DNA of 64,000 nucleotides. Origin: Paralvinella palmiformis (lineage: Eukaryota > Annelida > Polychaeta > Terebellida > Alvinellidae). The translations under genes were made by a program, and so were the position numbers. This document shows positions 53,896-63,600 of the stretch, in pieces. The notes below the pieces were generated by a model, which had not been told where the DNA came from, did not search any database, and saw only the letters and a program-made list of their open reading frames with translations. Location of the stretch: NCBI GenBank assembly GCA_025642065.1, contig JAODUP010000323.1, positions 336,501 to 400,500 of the forward strand. The letters run 5' to 3'. Each line of letters begins with the position of its first letter. The first letter of the stretch is position 1.

Positions 53896-56800
53896 CACAC
53901 ACACACACACACACACGATTTGGCTTTGATGTTATAACTAATATAAATAAACAAACTTGTCACATCAAACAGGCTTGATTGTAGACTCCCTTCAACTGAC
54001 AAGTGTTATTAATTAATTATTTCACTGCAAGTGGCCAGCAAGGTTTGCAATGTGATTTTTATATTATCGCTAATCATCTGTAGGTACCAGTAGTTAACAA
54101 TGCCTGACTATCACGTATTATATTACATACAGACTGGCGTGTTTGTGAGATCCAAATAACAGTTTGGTGAAAATTAATATTAATTTATTGACTAAGACTA
54201 GTAGGCAGAGATGTGATGATTTTGTTCCAAATATCCCTCACACAAACACACTTGATTGTCATTTCAGTTGGCAAGTGTTATTAATTAATTGTTTCACAGC
54301 ACATCTGGAGGTATTGGTAGATAACAGCGCGTGACTATTAAGTATTATTACATAAAGACTGGTGTGTTTGTGAGATTCAAATAACAGTTTGGTGGAAATT
54401 AATTGTTATTTATTGAATAATAATGGGTTAGTAGGCAGCGATGTAACAATTTTAGCTGGTAGGAAATATGACCCATGTATAAGTTTAGGTGCTTCTGGGA
54501 ACTCCCTTTTCACTACCCAAAAAATCGACTTATACGCAAGTATATACGGTAATTATTTCTAAGTCATTGACTTCATATGCGGTTCATTGAATGTTTAATC
54601 ATGCCATTAATTTAAGTTTGAGGTCCTACGTATGTGCTAACTGTTTGTGTAAATGATCGTTATAATTATGAAAACAAAACTATTTCCTGCTTAATGGCTG
54701 TGACTTAAGGTAAATGAGAAGGTTTCAATTTTTCATTACTGCCATTCCCCTATTAATACCAAATAATCTGAGTCCGAAGGGGGTCTTAATAAGGAAATTC
54801 TGTTCTGTGTGTGTGTGCGTGTGCGTGTGCATTCTAGTATTGGCTTCCAGTCTCTCATTGGTTATGTTTTAAATTTCTATTTATTTCAATATATTATTAT
54901 AGAAGAAAGATACACAGCAACACAAAGTGTTAGAAAAACAGGAACCAAAGCAGGAAAATGAATCCAGTAGCAATGTTAAACAGGAAAATGAATCTTCTGT
55001 TAAACCAACAACAAATGACATAAAAGATGGATCTTCGGCTGAGAAAAGAGGTCTGTATTCGTTATAAGTTTATAATAAAAGTTAATTACTGTGTAAGATG
55101 GGTTAGTTGTAATGCTTAATTTTCTATCGGTTTAAAAAATAATTTTAGCAGCCAACAAGGACAAGAAACCTTCACCTGCCCCCTCCAAAGATGAGCACAG
55201 AGAAAATAATGACTTTAAAGAAGCGAAAGATGACAAACCTAGAGAACATAGGGATGTGGAAAAGACAGAGGGAAAAGAAAAGAAAGAAACCATGTAAGCT
55301 TTATGTACTTAATATTGTCATATTTATCTTGCAGTATATGTATAAGATGAACATAATGAATACATTTAACCACCATCTGTAGGAAGGAAAATGGCAAAGA
55401 CAAGAAGAGTAAGACAAAGGAAAATGGCAAAGAAAATTCAGGTCTAAAAGATAGTGATAAGGATGCCAAGCTAAAAGAAATGAGAGCTAAGGAAGCTAAA
55501 ACTAAAAACACCTCAAAAGACAGAGACAGCAAAGAGAAAGAAAAACGACACAAGGAGAACAAAGATGGCAAGAGTCCAAGGGATGAGAAGCTCAGCAAGG
55601 AGGAGAGGGAACAGCTGAAGAAGGAAGAGAAAGAAAGGCGCAGAGAGGAGAAGGAAAGAGCTAAGCAGATGGCTGATGAGGCGGAGAAGGAAAGAATCCG
55701 AGAGGAGAGAGACAGGATCAAAGAAGAGAAGCGTGAGGCTAAGGCTGCTGAGAAACTGCGCGAAAAGGAACGTCTACGACATGAGAAGGAAGTTGGCAGT
55801 CACAGACATAGTGCTGAGCCATCACCAAAACATGATGATAGAGGTTTGTCTTAAGTGACCTACTGGTCGCTGGTCTCATTGCATATATCCCTAACATAAT
55901 ATGGTACCTGTTCAACAGTTTAAATAAACATTTGAGTAAACATGTTTATAAATGCCTTGCTTTGTATTATTGGTGACTTTCATTTCAGATGTTAAACGAC
56001 GCAAGCTGGAAGTGAAGGTTAGTGTCTAAGTTCGTGTAGAGTCTGGGAACTGGCTTGAAAGGAGAATATTGATGGACGTTTCTGGGCTTGAACAATGGGT
56101 GTCCTTCCATAAGTCTACTGGGGTGTTTTGTATCTAATACTGAGCTTGGCACTTTGTTACTAAGTGGTTCTTGTTCCTTGTTTGTCTTTGAGGGACACAT
56201 GAACAGCTGAAGGATTAGGATGGCCAGAGTTAGAGATGAAAAAAAAAGAGAAGAATGTCACTGAAGGAGGTACTTGGATGATGGGTGCCATTTAATAAGT
56301 TCATTTGTCTGATTTTGGCCTTCTCCTTCGAATCACTTCTGTCAATTATATAGAATTGAACCTGGATTTACTGTTGTCGTTCTTGAATCCAGATGTTGTC
56401 CACTTTGATCACCAGATGGATTTATTGAAATTCACCATTGTTCCATTTAGTATTCAATACTTTCATCTTCACCAGAATCCTCGTTCAGTCTTATTTTGCC
56501 ATTGTTATAGACTGTGGAATTTGCCAGTAGGTGGGCCCCATTTGCAACCTGAGATTTTTGAACTGCGATAGGTAGCTTTCAGATATTATTGTTTGAAGAG
56601 ACATGTGGTATAAGACAAGAAATCAAATGACCTGCAAGTGAGTGACGTCCTTCTGCAGTGAACCCGAGGAAATAACCAGATCCTGGGTCACCAGTGACCT
56701 ACAAGTAAATGAGAAGTACAACTTGATTGCAGAACGTAATAAGCAGAACAACAGCTGGCCTAAATCTTGATGGTTGTAGATGAATGTGACATGAAAAAGT

Positions 56801-59800
56801 CCAACATGAACATTCCAAAAATGTGATTCTTAATGGTCATCAACCGAAGACAAGGATTTGATATTTGGCAGTAATATGACGAGACTGTGGAGGATCCTTG
56901 GAGTTGAATTGAAGAAAAGTGTGGACATTGTACCTTTAACAACAGCACCTGCAGTTGAGTGAAATTGTCCTGGAGGAGAAGAGTGTTTCGGGGTTAGAGT
57001 GGGCTCAGAACATGAACCAACCAAGACCTGAGTACCAATGAGGAGTTTCGTTACTTGCCTTGTGAAATGTTTTGAAGAAATTGAAACAGTCTGCTAGAAT
57101 TATTCTTCTTCTCATTGCATTGCCTTGTCTGAAAATGTTGTTTGAATGCTTCTATATGTAAATAATGGCTCATGGAAGATGATGATGATGATGATGAGTG
57201 AGATATGATTGGTGGGATTAGTTCAGAGAAGCCTGGCTAACATCGGTAAACACCGACTGGCTCAATCAAGCTTGGCAAGATGTGATCCACTTCATCAAAA
57301 ACCAGTGACTCATTTCATCAGGCTATTACAGGTTGGATCTGTTTTTAAAAGAGATTATTCGCTTCATCATACTGTGGCTGGTTGAGTAAATCCAGACAAG
57401 AAATGGCTCGTTTCAGCAAGTCATATGTGGTTAGATTTGTTTTGACAAGAAATGGCCCACTTCCTCAAGCTGTGACTGGTTGAATTAATTCTCACAAGAA
57501 ATGGCCCACTTCCTCAAGCTGTGACTGGTTGAATTAATTCTCACAAGAAATGGCCCACTTCCTCAAGCTGTGACTGGTTGAATTAATTCTCACAAGAAAT
57601 GGCCCACTTCCTCAAGCTGTGACTGGTTGAATTAATTCTCACAAGAAATGACCCCTTCATCAAGCTGTGACAATTCTGACAAGAAGTGATACACTTCATC
57701 GAAATGTGTCTGGTTAGATTTGTTTTGACAAGAAATGGCCCACTTCCTCAAGCTGTGACTGGTTGGATTAATTCTCACAAGAAATGGCCCACTTCCTCAA
57801 GCTGTGACTGGTTGAATTAATTCTCACAAGAAATGGCCCACTTCATCAAACTGTGACAAATTCAATTAATTTCTATGAAAATGGCTCTCTTCAGCAAGCT
57901 GTAAATGATTGAACTCACTTCACCAAGCTGTAACTGATGGGATTTGGTTATGTTATGGTACAGAATGATAATTAGTAATGCACCAATGGGCTGTCTGAAA
58001 TTTGGTGAGTCATAAAGTAGGATTGTAGATATTAAAACGCTTTATGTATGTCCTTTCATTTTAAAAACCTTTTAATGGGCAGATACTGGATTGGGTGTCA
58101 AATCGTGTGAAACCTTTACCACAAAAGTCACAGGAAGAATACATTTAGAGAAAGTACTGTTGGGTATTGAGGCTGTTGAGGCTGGAAAGAGTACTGCATC
58201 AGTTAATGCATGATTAAAGAAATAAAATACTGAGGGAAAGCTCATCGCAGACACATACATCACAGTTACCTCTCCGGATACTGAAACTGCTGTGTGATGA
58301 AATAGAGTATAAGAGTATAATCAGTGTTCTATAGACTGAGTATACTTCTGACATACATCGCCAAAACTGTGTATTGTTGGATGATTAAAGTAAATACGAG
58401 CCTAGAATTGGGTCTTGGATGAAACGAAGACATTGTGATAAGTTCATTATATAGAAACTGAACTTGATGAATGTACAGTATAAATATATCATTCTAACTG
58501 TTAGCAGGTGCTAGACTGTGGCAAAGACAATCTGTGGCAAAGACAACCTAGAAAATCAGTTGAATAATGTCAAAGCAGAAACTGGATTGCGTGAAACACT
58601 AGCTGAACTTTCCCCTTTTAACTGTACAGTGAAAACTTTGTTTGATAGAAAAGCAGAAAATAGACATGGTGAAGAGACGTGCTGATCTGGATTGAGAGAA
58701 CATATGCCAGAAACTGGATTGATTGAACATGGTGTTCACATATCAAACAAAATGATATGAACCTGCTGAAGTTTTTTTATTATTAAAGTTACAGGCAGGA
58801 GTACTGAGATTCAATCCCACCACCCAGATGTCTGCTGAACAGTGTGCTATGTGCAGTATTCAAGAGACGTGTGGTTGAAATTGGATGGTGTAAATGTGTG
58901 TCTGGCATGTGGCTGGATGAACACCACAGAGACTGGAATAAACGAACACACAACAAAAAATAGATTATATTAGAGCACGTCAGAAATTGGTTTGAGTGAC
59001 CACAGAGAGGACTTATCATGGAGCAGAAAGTGGATTGAGGGAACCAAAAACAAGAAACTGGATCGACAACAGAGTACAGAATCTGCTGGATTGAGAGAAC
59101 AAACTTAGCAGAGATTGCAGCATTAGGACACTCCACTCATCACTCAGACAGAACCAGTTCAGTGGACATGGCGTCGTACCATAAGACTAGACAAGGACCA
59201 TAAGACAGGACACAGCCAAACTGAGTTCAGATGGACCAGCCAAAAGATTAAATCAGCCCAAGTTAAGACTAAGAAGTTGATGACTCGAGAAGAGCGATAG
59301 GTGGAGAAATATTGAATATTCATGGTGATGGATAGTCATTGTGTGTGGTAACCGGAAGCTGTTTGACCAAATTATGAAGATGATGGACGTAGTCGGATGA
59401 CGTACCACTGTGTTGTCATGGACGAATATTACACTTCTAGGATATTATATAACCCATGTTAATTTTTTGTAATTCATAACACCTAGGAAAACATTAATGG
59501 TGCTAATATAAACATATAATCCTACTGAAATTAGGAATGTTAAGATGACTTTAAATTTATTACTAGTTTATGGCTGGTGTAATTTATTTAATAAATATTG
59601 GATTGAGTTGGGGGTCTACACTTGTGAGGATTTAATCATTTCTATTCTTTTTCGGGTGTTTTATGGTTTAATCTATATATATATATATATTTGGAGGTTG
59701 GCCATAAACTAGAGTCTTTTAAATTGATGATGAAGCCAATTTATTACATTATTTCTATGGCAGTTTTACATCATTCTTAGTGACTATTAATCTGATAAAA

Positions 59801-61137
59801 TTAGAATTCAATACTTCATTGATCAGGTATTTGATTTTGGAATTTCTTTCTGCCTTTTGAATGTGACCAACTTATATTTCATAATATTACGTTACGATGT
59901 TTCTTGTGTATAAATTATGTCATTGGTGTTCATCTTACAGAGGACAGTTAGAGATGCCTAAGCAAATTTCGTACTCTCTTTGCCTGAATTGTAAATAAAA
60001 TTGCCTAAACTCATAGCTAGAAGTTGAAAGCATCGCATGTGATATGTTATGCAGTAATTACGCCTGTATTGTTATTCATACTTACATTCATACACACTGA
60101 AATCCAAATCGTATTTCACATTCAGAGAATCGGCAATTCTATTACCGTTTCTTCATTCATAATAGTATTTAATTGTTTGGTAGTTGTTAATAGTCATGTC
60201 ATGCACTGCTTGAACACAAATGAGAATTGTTGATTATGTTTGGCGTGTAGCACGTTACCACAGATTTATTGTTGCACATCATAATAACTACTGAATTTAG
60301 AAATAACACCCTACAATGGATGTGTAGGATTAACATGTTTATGTGTGAGCTAAAGTCCTTAATTGCATAATGCTAATGCTTGGTTTTACTTATTTATTTA
60401 AGGATTCAGTTTGCTTTTACAACTCGTGCTCTCTTTCTCTCTGTTTCCTTGGCTTGTGCACATTGTGTGTGTGTGTATGTGTGTGTGTGTTCTCACCAGT
60501 GCCTGTATTCTATGCTGAGTCTGTATCTTGAGCAGCTTTCCCAGAGGATAATTTTGTTCTCCTGTTCTAACTTACAAGTCATAATTTTTATACTTTATTT
60601 GCATGCACCAATAATTAACTCGTTCCCCGAATATAATAACCCTGAAAGAAACACATTTATGTTTGCATGAGGTTGGTGTGTGTGTCTGTTACTAACTTAA
60701 TTTTCACACACATTTCCTACCAATCGTACAACATGTAGCTGTTCTTCTAGTTTGTCGCTGAATGTTTTAATAAATGTGGCTGTTGGTGTGCGACGAAGAG
60801 CTTGCCTGTTCAGATTACTCGCTCTACCTACTCGTGATAACCGGTGGCTTTAGTACTTGTACAAAGTGAAGCATAACCTGGCGGCATCTGGTGTACCTGG
60901 GCGACACACACACATACACACACAGAGTGCTGGCGTGAGGGAGTGGCCCGCTTCGGATGTTGCCCAGCAGTCGACTACTATTAGTGGCGCCTTCATCTCA
61001 GCACACAATGATTTCTTTTATCTTCCTGCAGGAGCCAATTCACCATACGACAGACTACTGGGATAAACCACACAAGGTATCATCAGTTGGGATGGCTAAT
61101 TGTCTGTGCAGACATGTTTTGTGTCGTACCTGTCTGT

Positions 61138-61171
<34 letters not shown>

Positions 61172-62206
61172 TAAATGGACAGGATTTTCTTTGTCTTCTG
61201 GGAAAATTTCAGTAAATACCAGTGGACCTCAAATCAGGGTTTCTAATGTGCCAAAGTTTTATGTATACTTTCATTGTGGCAGATGGGGGTGCACTCCTCA
61301 TTGATGTTTTTCTATTGGAATGTGTATATTGTGTAGTGTGTATACTCATACAGATGTGACACTTTTCACATCTGTTTGTGGTTGACCCTGTGGCTTACTA
61401 GAAATGTTCATTTGTTCCAATTAATACCAGCTGCCTATGTCTCAGCAGAGTCCAGGACATGACCATGATGAGCGTTCCGACTTTGACAGTCCACTGGACC
61501 GAGAGAAGAGAGATAGGAAGCGTGTCAGTAGGGTGAGTGAAATTGTGCCGAATTAGTGATATGTACTTGTAGAAAGTATTATGGACTCCGGTGATTGTCT
61601 CTTCCATCTTAGTTCTAAGAATGGTATTGCTCTTATCATTGTATGTTAAACAAGCATACTTTTTCTTTATCAGGATCGTTCCTTAGAAGACAGGGAGTAC
61701 ACGCATGCCGAAACCAAGCGATATAGAACAGAAGATGTCCAAGGTAGGACAGCATCACAGTGCGAAGATCTACCTGAGAAGATATTTTATGATAATTCAG
61801 TCATATGTTAATTTTCATAGTTGGCATCCTGATTTGTTCATTTCTTTCTTTTTCAGATAAACAAAATGGTGATTCTCGGGATCGATCCAAGGACAGAAAT
61901 AGATCCAGATCAAGCGACAGAGAAGGAGAACCAAGGATTAAGGATAACATGGCATACACTGAGAATCTGTCTACTAAATCAAGCAGAAAGGTTTCTGATT
62001 TAGTTTTTTGTTACTTTTTTCTCTGGCTCACTGTTGATTTTGTAGTTCAGTGTGAAAAGGATATATTTAGTTTGTGTTTCTTGTGTTTAAAGATGAAGAA
62101 CAGTATATTTTACCACATAATAATGTGATAATCTTTACAGAGTTCACCAGACAAGATAGAAAAGGAGAAAAGGAAGTCAGACAAACAGTATCTTTTTTTT
62201 AATTAA
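37452..62206 (+). CDS. THOC2: THO complex subunit 2 (THOC2), 30 exons, N-terminus not found
   Basis: THOC2 is the scaffold of the nuclear THO complex, part of TREX, which packages nascent mRNA and hands it to the export machinery. Exons read: 37452-37601, 38138-38310, 40020-40221, 42062-42219, 42690-42791, 42985-43069, 43460-43553, 44137-44217, 44435-44531, 44685-44802, 45217-45402, 45604-45768, 46069-46137, 46242-46336, 46565-46691, 46935-47082, 47318-47478, 48202-48330, 48475-48609, 51115-51183, 51388-51503, 51613-51679, 54903-55050, 55149-55293, 55383-55843, 55989-56017, 61446-61532, 61674-61743, 61857-61990, 62141-62206. Every junction has AG/GT and matching phase; the sum is 1,288 codons plus TAA. 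The order matches human THOC2 (from memory) from about residue 340 to the end. Weak donors: GTTGGA after 40221, GTCTAC after 44802. Confidence 0.93.
39191..39238. repeat. (CA)n microsatellite in a THOC2 intron
   Basis: About 23 uninterrupted CA units. Confidence 0.95.
41616..41694. repeat. (CT)n-(GT)n microsatellite in a THOC2 intron
   Basis: CT run followed by GT run with one GGTG interruption. Confidence 0.95.
42062..48609 (+). CDS. THOC2: THOC2 exon block: conserved THOC2 middle domain
   Basis: Sixteen exons with near-identity to vertebrate THOC2 in several stretches: [132 protein letters not shown] and [12 protein letters not shown] lysine/glutamate-rich hinge (KKKKEKDRC) sits at 46935-47082. 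Introns here contain a SINE at 43.9 kb and three at 47.6-49.1 kb. Confidence 0.93.
43857..44047 (-). mobile_element. tRNA-derived SINE, family 1, with 11-bp target-site duplication
   Basis: Minus-strand copy with head GAACCTCCATGGTCTAGTGG and B box CATTCGAATCTCGG, complete to ACATCAATCATCAACATC. Flanked by AAATATTAAGA at 43846-43856 and 44048-44058. It lies in a THOC2 intron, antisense to the gene, about 90 bp before the acceptor of the exon at 44137. Confidence 0.88.
44842..44990 (+). mobile_element. Diverged SINE remnant in a THOC2 intron
   Basis: CTGGCCTAGTAGCATGGTTGG resembles the tRNA head; GAGGGTGTTTCATTAATAAT and GGCTGTAAACAAAC resemble the body and end of family 1. Confidence 0.5.
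47596..47880 (+). mobile_element. tRNA-derived SINE, family 2, copy 1
   Basis: tRNA-like head TGCCTCTATGGCCTAATGGG, an unusually long gap, then B box GGGGTTCGAATCCC, a 190-bp body (GAGTTTTTCATCCA-like, TAGAATTAGTCC, ATTACAGACCATATG) and an ATT-rich 3' end. Closely similar to 49590-49865. Confidence 0.85.
47892..48065 (+). mobile_element. tRNA-derived SINE, third type
   Basis: Head TGATAGCCCAGTGGTTAG, B box CGAGTTCAAATCTGG, body different from families 1 and 2. It begins about 12 bp after the family-2 copy ends. Only one copy seen, limits approximate. Confidence 0.6.
48858..49045 (+). mobile_element. tRNA-derived SINE, family 1
   Basis: Head GCAGCTCTGTGGCCTAGCGG, B box TTGTTCGAATCTCGG, full body to CAATTATCACC. 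Located in the 2.5-kb THOC2 intron in sense orientation. Confidence 0.85.
49590..49865 (+). mobile_element. tRNA-derived SINE, family 2, copy 2
   Basis: Same head, B box (AGGTTCGAATTCC), body and ATT-rich end as 47596-47880. It lacks the TGCATTGCGG segment that copy 1 has ahead of its B box. Confidence 0.85.
50110..50974 (+). mobile_element. pogo/Tigger-like DNA transposon, internally deleted
   Basis: Ends are inverted: CAGTAGGTCCCTGTTATGAC at the left, and CAGTAGGCACCCATTATAAC when the right end is read on the minus strand. TA lies on both sides (50108-50109, 50975-50976), as for the Tc1/mariner/pogo superfamily. At 50563 an ATG opens [19 protein letters not shown], which matches the N-terminal DNA-binding (CENP-B/psq-type) start of Tigger transposases; it ends at a stop after 37 codons. 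The catalytic domain is absent, so the 865-bp element cannot move itself. Confidence 0.8.
51115..51679 (+). CDS. THOC2: THOC2 exon block: end of the folded region
   Basis: Three exons encode [31 protein letters not shown] and [11 protein letters not shown], the last conserved segment before the charged tail. The first two are separated from the preceding block by a 2.5-kb intron that carries a pogo-like transposon. Confidence 0.92.
51960..52055. repeat. (CT)n and (AT)n microsatellites
   Basis: CT run at 51960-51980 and AT run at 52016-52054 in a THOC2 intron. Confidence 0.9.
52395..52650 (+). pseudogene. Acidic ORF remnant in a THOC2 intron, possible transposase tail
   Basis: Open stretch [16 protein letters not shown] followed by a run of aspartates coded by a (GAT)n-like repeat. 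Not part of THOC2 (no acceptor or donor that fits). The acidic pattern resembles C-terminal ends of Tigger-type transposases, but the match is weak and no inverted repeats were found around it. Confidence 0.25.
53281..53925. repeat. Four tandem blocks of (CA)n/(GA)n plus a conserved spacer
   Basis: Each block has CA and GA microsatellites followed by the same spacer of about 90 bp (CGATTTGGCTTTGATGTCAT, ATAAATAAA, CACACCAAACACACTTGCTT, CACCAGCAGGGACG). Spacer copies start near 53352, 53536, 53779 and 53916; microsatellite lengths differ between blocks. Confidence 0.9.
53988..54456. repeat. Direct duplication of a 200-bp segment
   Basis: Both copies contain CAAGTGTTATTAATTAATT, GGTGTGTTTGTGAGATTCAA-like sequence, ATAACAGTTTGGTG and TAGTAGGCAG. 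Copy 1 spans about 53988-54225 and copy 2 about 54258-54456. Confidence 0.8.
54903..56017 (+). CDS. THOC2: THOC2 exon block: lysine/glutamate-rich C-terminal region
   Basis: Four exons. The 461-bp exon 55383-55843 is almost entirely K, E, R and D (for example [15 protein letters not shown]), predicted to be a long charged helix or disordered, as in the C-terminus of THOC2 in other animals, where this region binds nucleic acid. The last exon is only 29 bp ([14 protein letters not shown] could act as a nuclear localisation signal). Confidence 0.88.
57380..57910. repeat. 49-bp tandem repeat, about 10 copies
   Basis: Unit contains GGCCCACTTCCTCAAGCTGT, GACTGGTTGAATTAATTCTC and ACAAGAAAT. Central copies are near identical, while those toward both edges decay (related pieces from about 57260). 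Confidence 0.9.
59941..60015 (+). CDS. THOC2: Candidate alternative last exon of THOC2
   Basis: Acceptor TGTTCATCTTACAG at 59927-59940 is in phase 0 with the exon ending at 56017. Splicing to it would add RTVRDA and a stop (59956-59961... TAA at 59959-59961), giving a tail without the RS-rich end. An AATAAA follows at 59994-59999. Seen directly: acceptor, phase, stop, poly(A) signal. Use of the exon is inferred. Confidence 0.4.
59994..59999 (+). terminator. Poly(A) signal of the candidate short THOC2 transcript
   Basis: AATAAA 33 bp after the stop codon of the candidate alternative exon. Confidence 0.4.
61446..62206 (+). CDS. THOC2: THOC2 exon block: arginine/serine-rich C-terminal end
   Basis: Four short exons encode [45 protein letters not shown] and finally [16 protein letters not shown], followed by YLFFN and TAA at 62204-62206. 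Low complexity RS/RD composition fits the THOC2 tail. The donor after 61990 (GTTTCT) is weak; exon assignment rests on phase and composition more than on conserved residues. Confidence 0.75.
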
Positions 62207-63600
62207 AAAAATCTCCAGAAGCGAACAGTTTATACTAGTAGTCAGTGTTGTGAAAAATTGGATTTGAGTCTGATGGTATCTGTACAAGTAATGTTTTTGT
62301 TGTGTGCCACTCTTTGAGATGAACTTCTAATAATGCTCTTTCATTTTTAAGAAGGGTTCTGTTTTGTGTTTTAGATCTAATATTATTTACCTTAACTCGA
62401 GTACAAAGCAACAAGAAATCAAAGCGCCACTGATGATGATGACCAGGAAATTGGATGTAGATGACTTCTTTTGATGTGATGAAGAGAGTTCGTGTAATCG
62501 TCTGCTGATAAATCATTTAAGAATAACATCACATATTGTAAGATGGGCTCGTTCGTAGCAGTCTTTGGTGTGGTACACCACGAAGTTAATGTTGATGCTG
62601 TTCATTTGTATAGATATAAACCTGTCTATTCTGTATTCTGTTGGAGTACATTTTTTCAATGAGTTCCTTCTTGTCTGGATGGTCTACCACAGTGTTAGCA
62701 TCCACTGAGCAAAATGATGTACACTGTTTACTTTGTTTTGCGTACACAGCACTTCTAGGATTGAATATATTTGCTGGAGCCGTGTTCATCCACTTTTCCA
62801 GATTCTTTAATGCTAACCAATACTAAATGTTCAGCCCACACTTTATCAGAAGTGTGCTCAAGTAGATCTGACTTGATTTCTGTTGCAGGATGGTTAAAAC
62901 GAAATCGGCATTTATTCGCAACTGACTTCACATTACATACCACGGTAACCAATTTACTGCATTTGTATGAGTTTAGCCCAGATGTTTATGGTAATGCTAA
63001 CACTATTTCCACCGATGAACGAGCTGTAACAGTTCCTCCATCAGTTCAGATCAGCGTTGCTCGTGTTGACCAAGTTGCCTTGATACTACCAATACTACCT
63101 ATTGGTTCAGTACTTACTGGCTTAGTACCCTCTGTTGCAGTATACCTCAACAGAGTTCACTGTGATGTAGTAGATATGGAGTACAATGAGATACTAAGAC
63201 CATAAGTCTTCAGTTTGTATAATTTTATTTGTGTTCTATATGATCATTCTCTTATTAGGCAACTGTCAATAATAGATCTTGTCTGTGTTTTTTTTTTTTT
63301 TAGTCATCTACGCTTAACATTTTAGAAACTAATTAAGTTGTAGATTACTTCTAGAAGTCTTCAAAAATACTTTCTACTTCAGTTTCTGTACAAGTTTTCA
63401 GACTGATCTCGGTTCTGTTTTTGTTTCCAGTAATTATTGTGGTAGGCGATTTAAAACTAATTAATTTTTGTAAAATTTCTGTCCATTATTTGAATTAATT
63501 GTATGGTGCGAGTTATTAAAACGTGATGTCACCATACCGAAGAAAACTAATAGGCATTTTGTAATGTAAATAAACGGATGTTTTACTAAATTTTAAAGCC
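62207..63600 (+). other. THOC2: Probable THOC2 3' UTR
   Basis: AT-rich sequence after the TAA at 62204-62206. The AATAAA at 63569-63574 is a plausible poly(A) signal. An unassigned antisense open stretch lies inside (see findings). Confidence 0.45.
63569..63574 (+). terminator. THOC2: Candidate THOC2 poly(A) signal
   Basis: AATAAA about 1.36 kb downstream of the stop codon, followed by T- and GT-rich sequence. Confidence 0.45.

Larger units (their letters stand above)
53068..54549. mobile_element. Non-autonomous TIR element, 1.48 kb, with internal repeat blocks
   Basis: Left end CTGTATATACTCTCTTGTAA and right end, read on the minus strand, CCGTATATACTTGCGTATAA form inverted repeats that go on with AGTC. 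Both ends abut TA (53066-53067 and 54550-54551). No transposase frame inside. The interior holds a tandemly repeated block (53281-53925) and a near-duplicated 200-bp segment (53988-54456). The superfamily cannot be fixed from the ends alone, but the TA target fits Tc1/mariner-like or pogo-like elements. Confidence 0.65.
56018..61445 (+). other. 5.4-kb THOC2 intron
   Basis: Donor GTTAGT; tandem acceptor CAGCAG at 61443-61448. Contains the 49-bp repeat, a zone of degenerate GAAACTGGATTG-like motifs (58,570-59,110), an alternative last exon at 59941, (AT)n, (GT)n and (CT)n runs, and otherwise unremarkable sequence. Confidence 0.75.

Noticed and set aside
53416..53916. 166-codon minus-strand frame of Cys/Val and Ser/Leu runs
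   Set aside because: Produced by (CA)n and (GA)n blocks of the TIR element.
55239..55721. 160-codon minus-strand Ser/Leu/Phe-rich frame
   Set aside because: Shadow of the lysine/glutamate-rich THOC2 exon.
62771..63205. 144-codon plus-strand frame as an extra gene
   Set aside because: No ATG at its start, lies in the probable 3' UTR, no splice signals or known motif.
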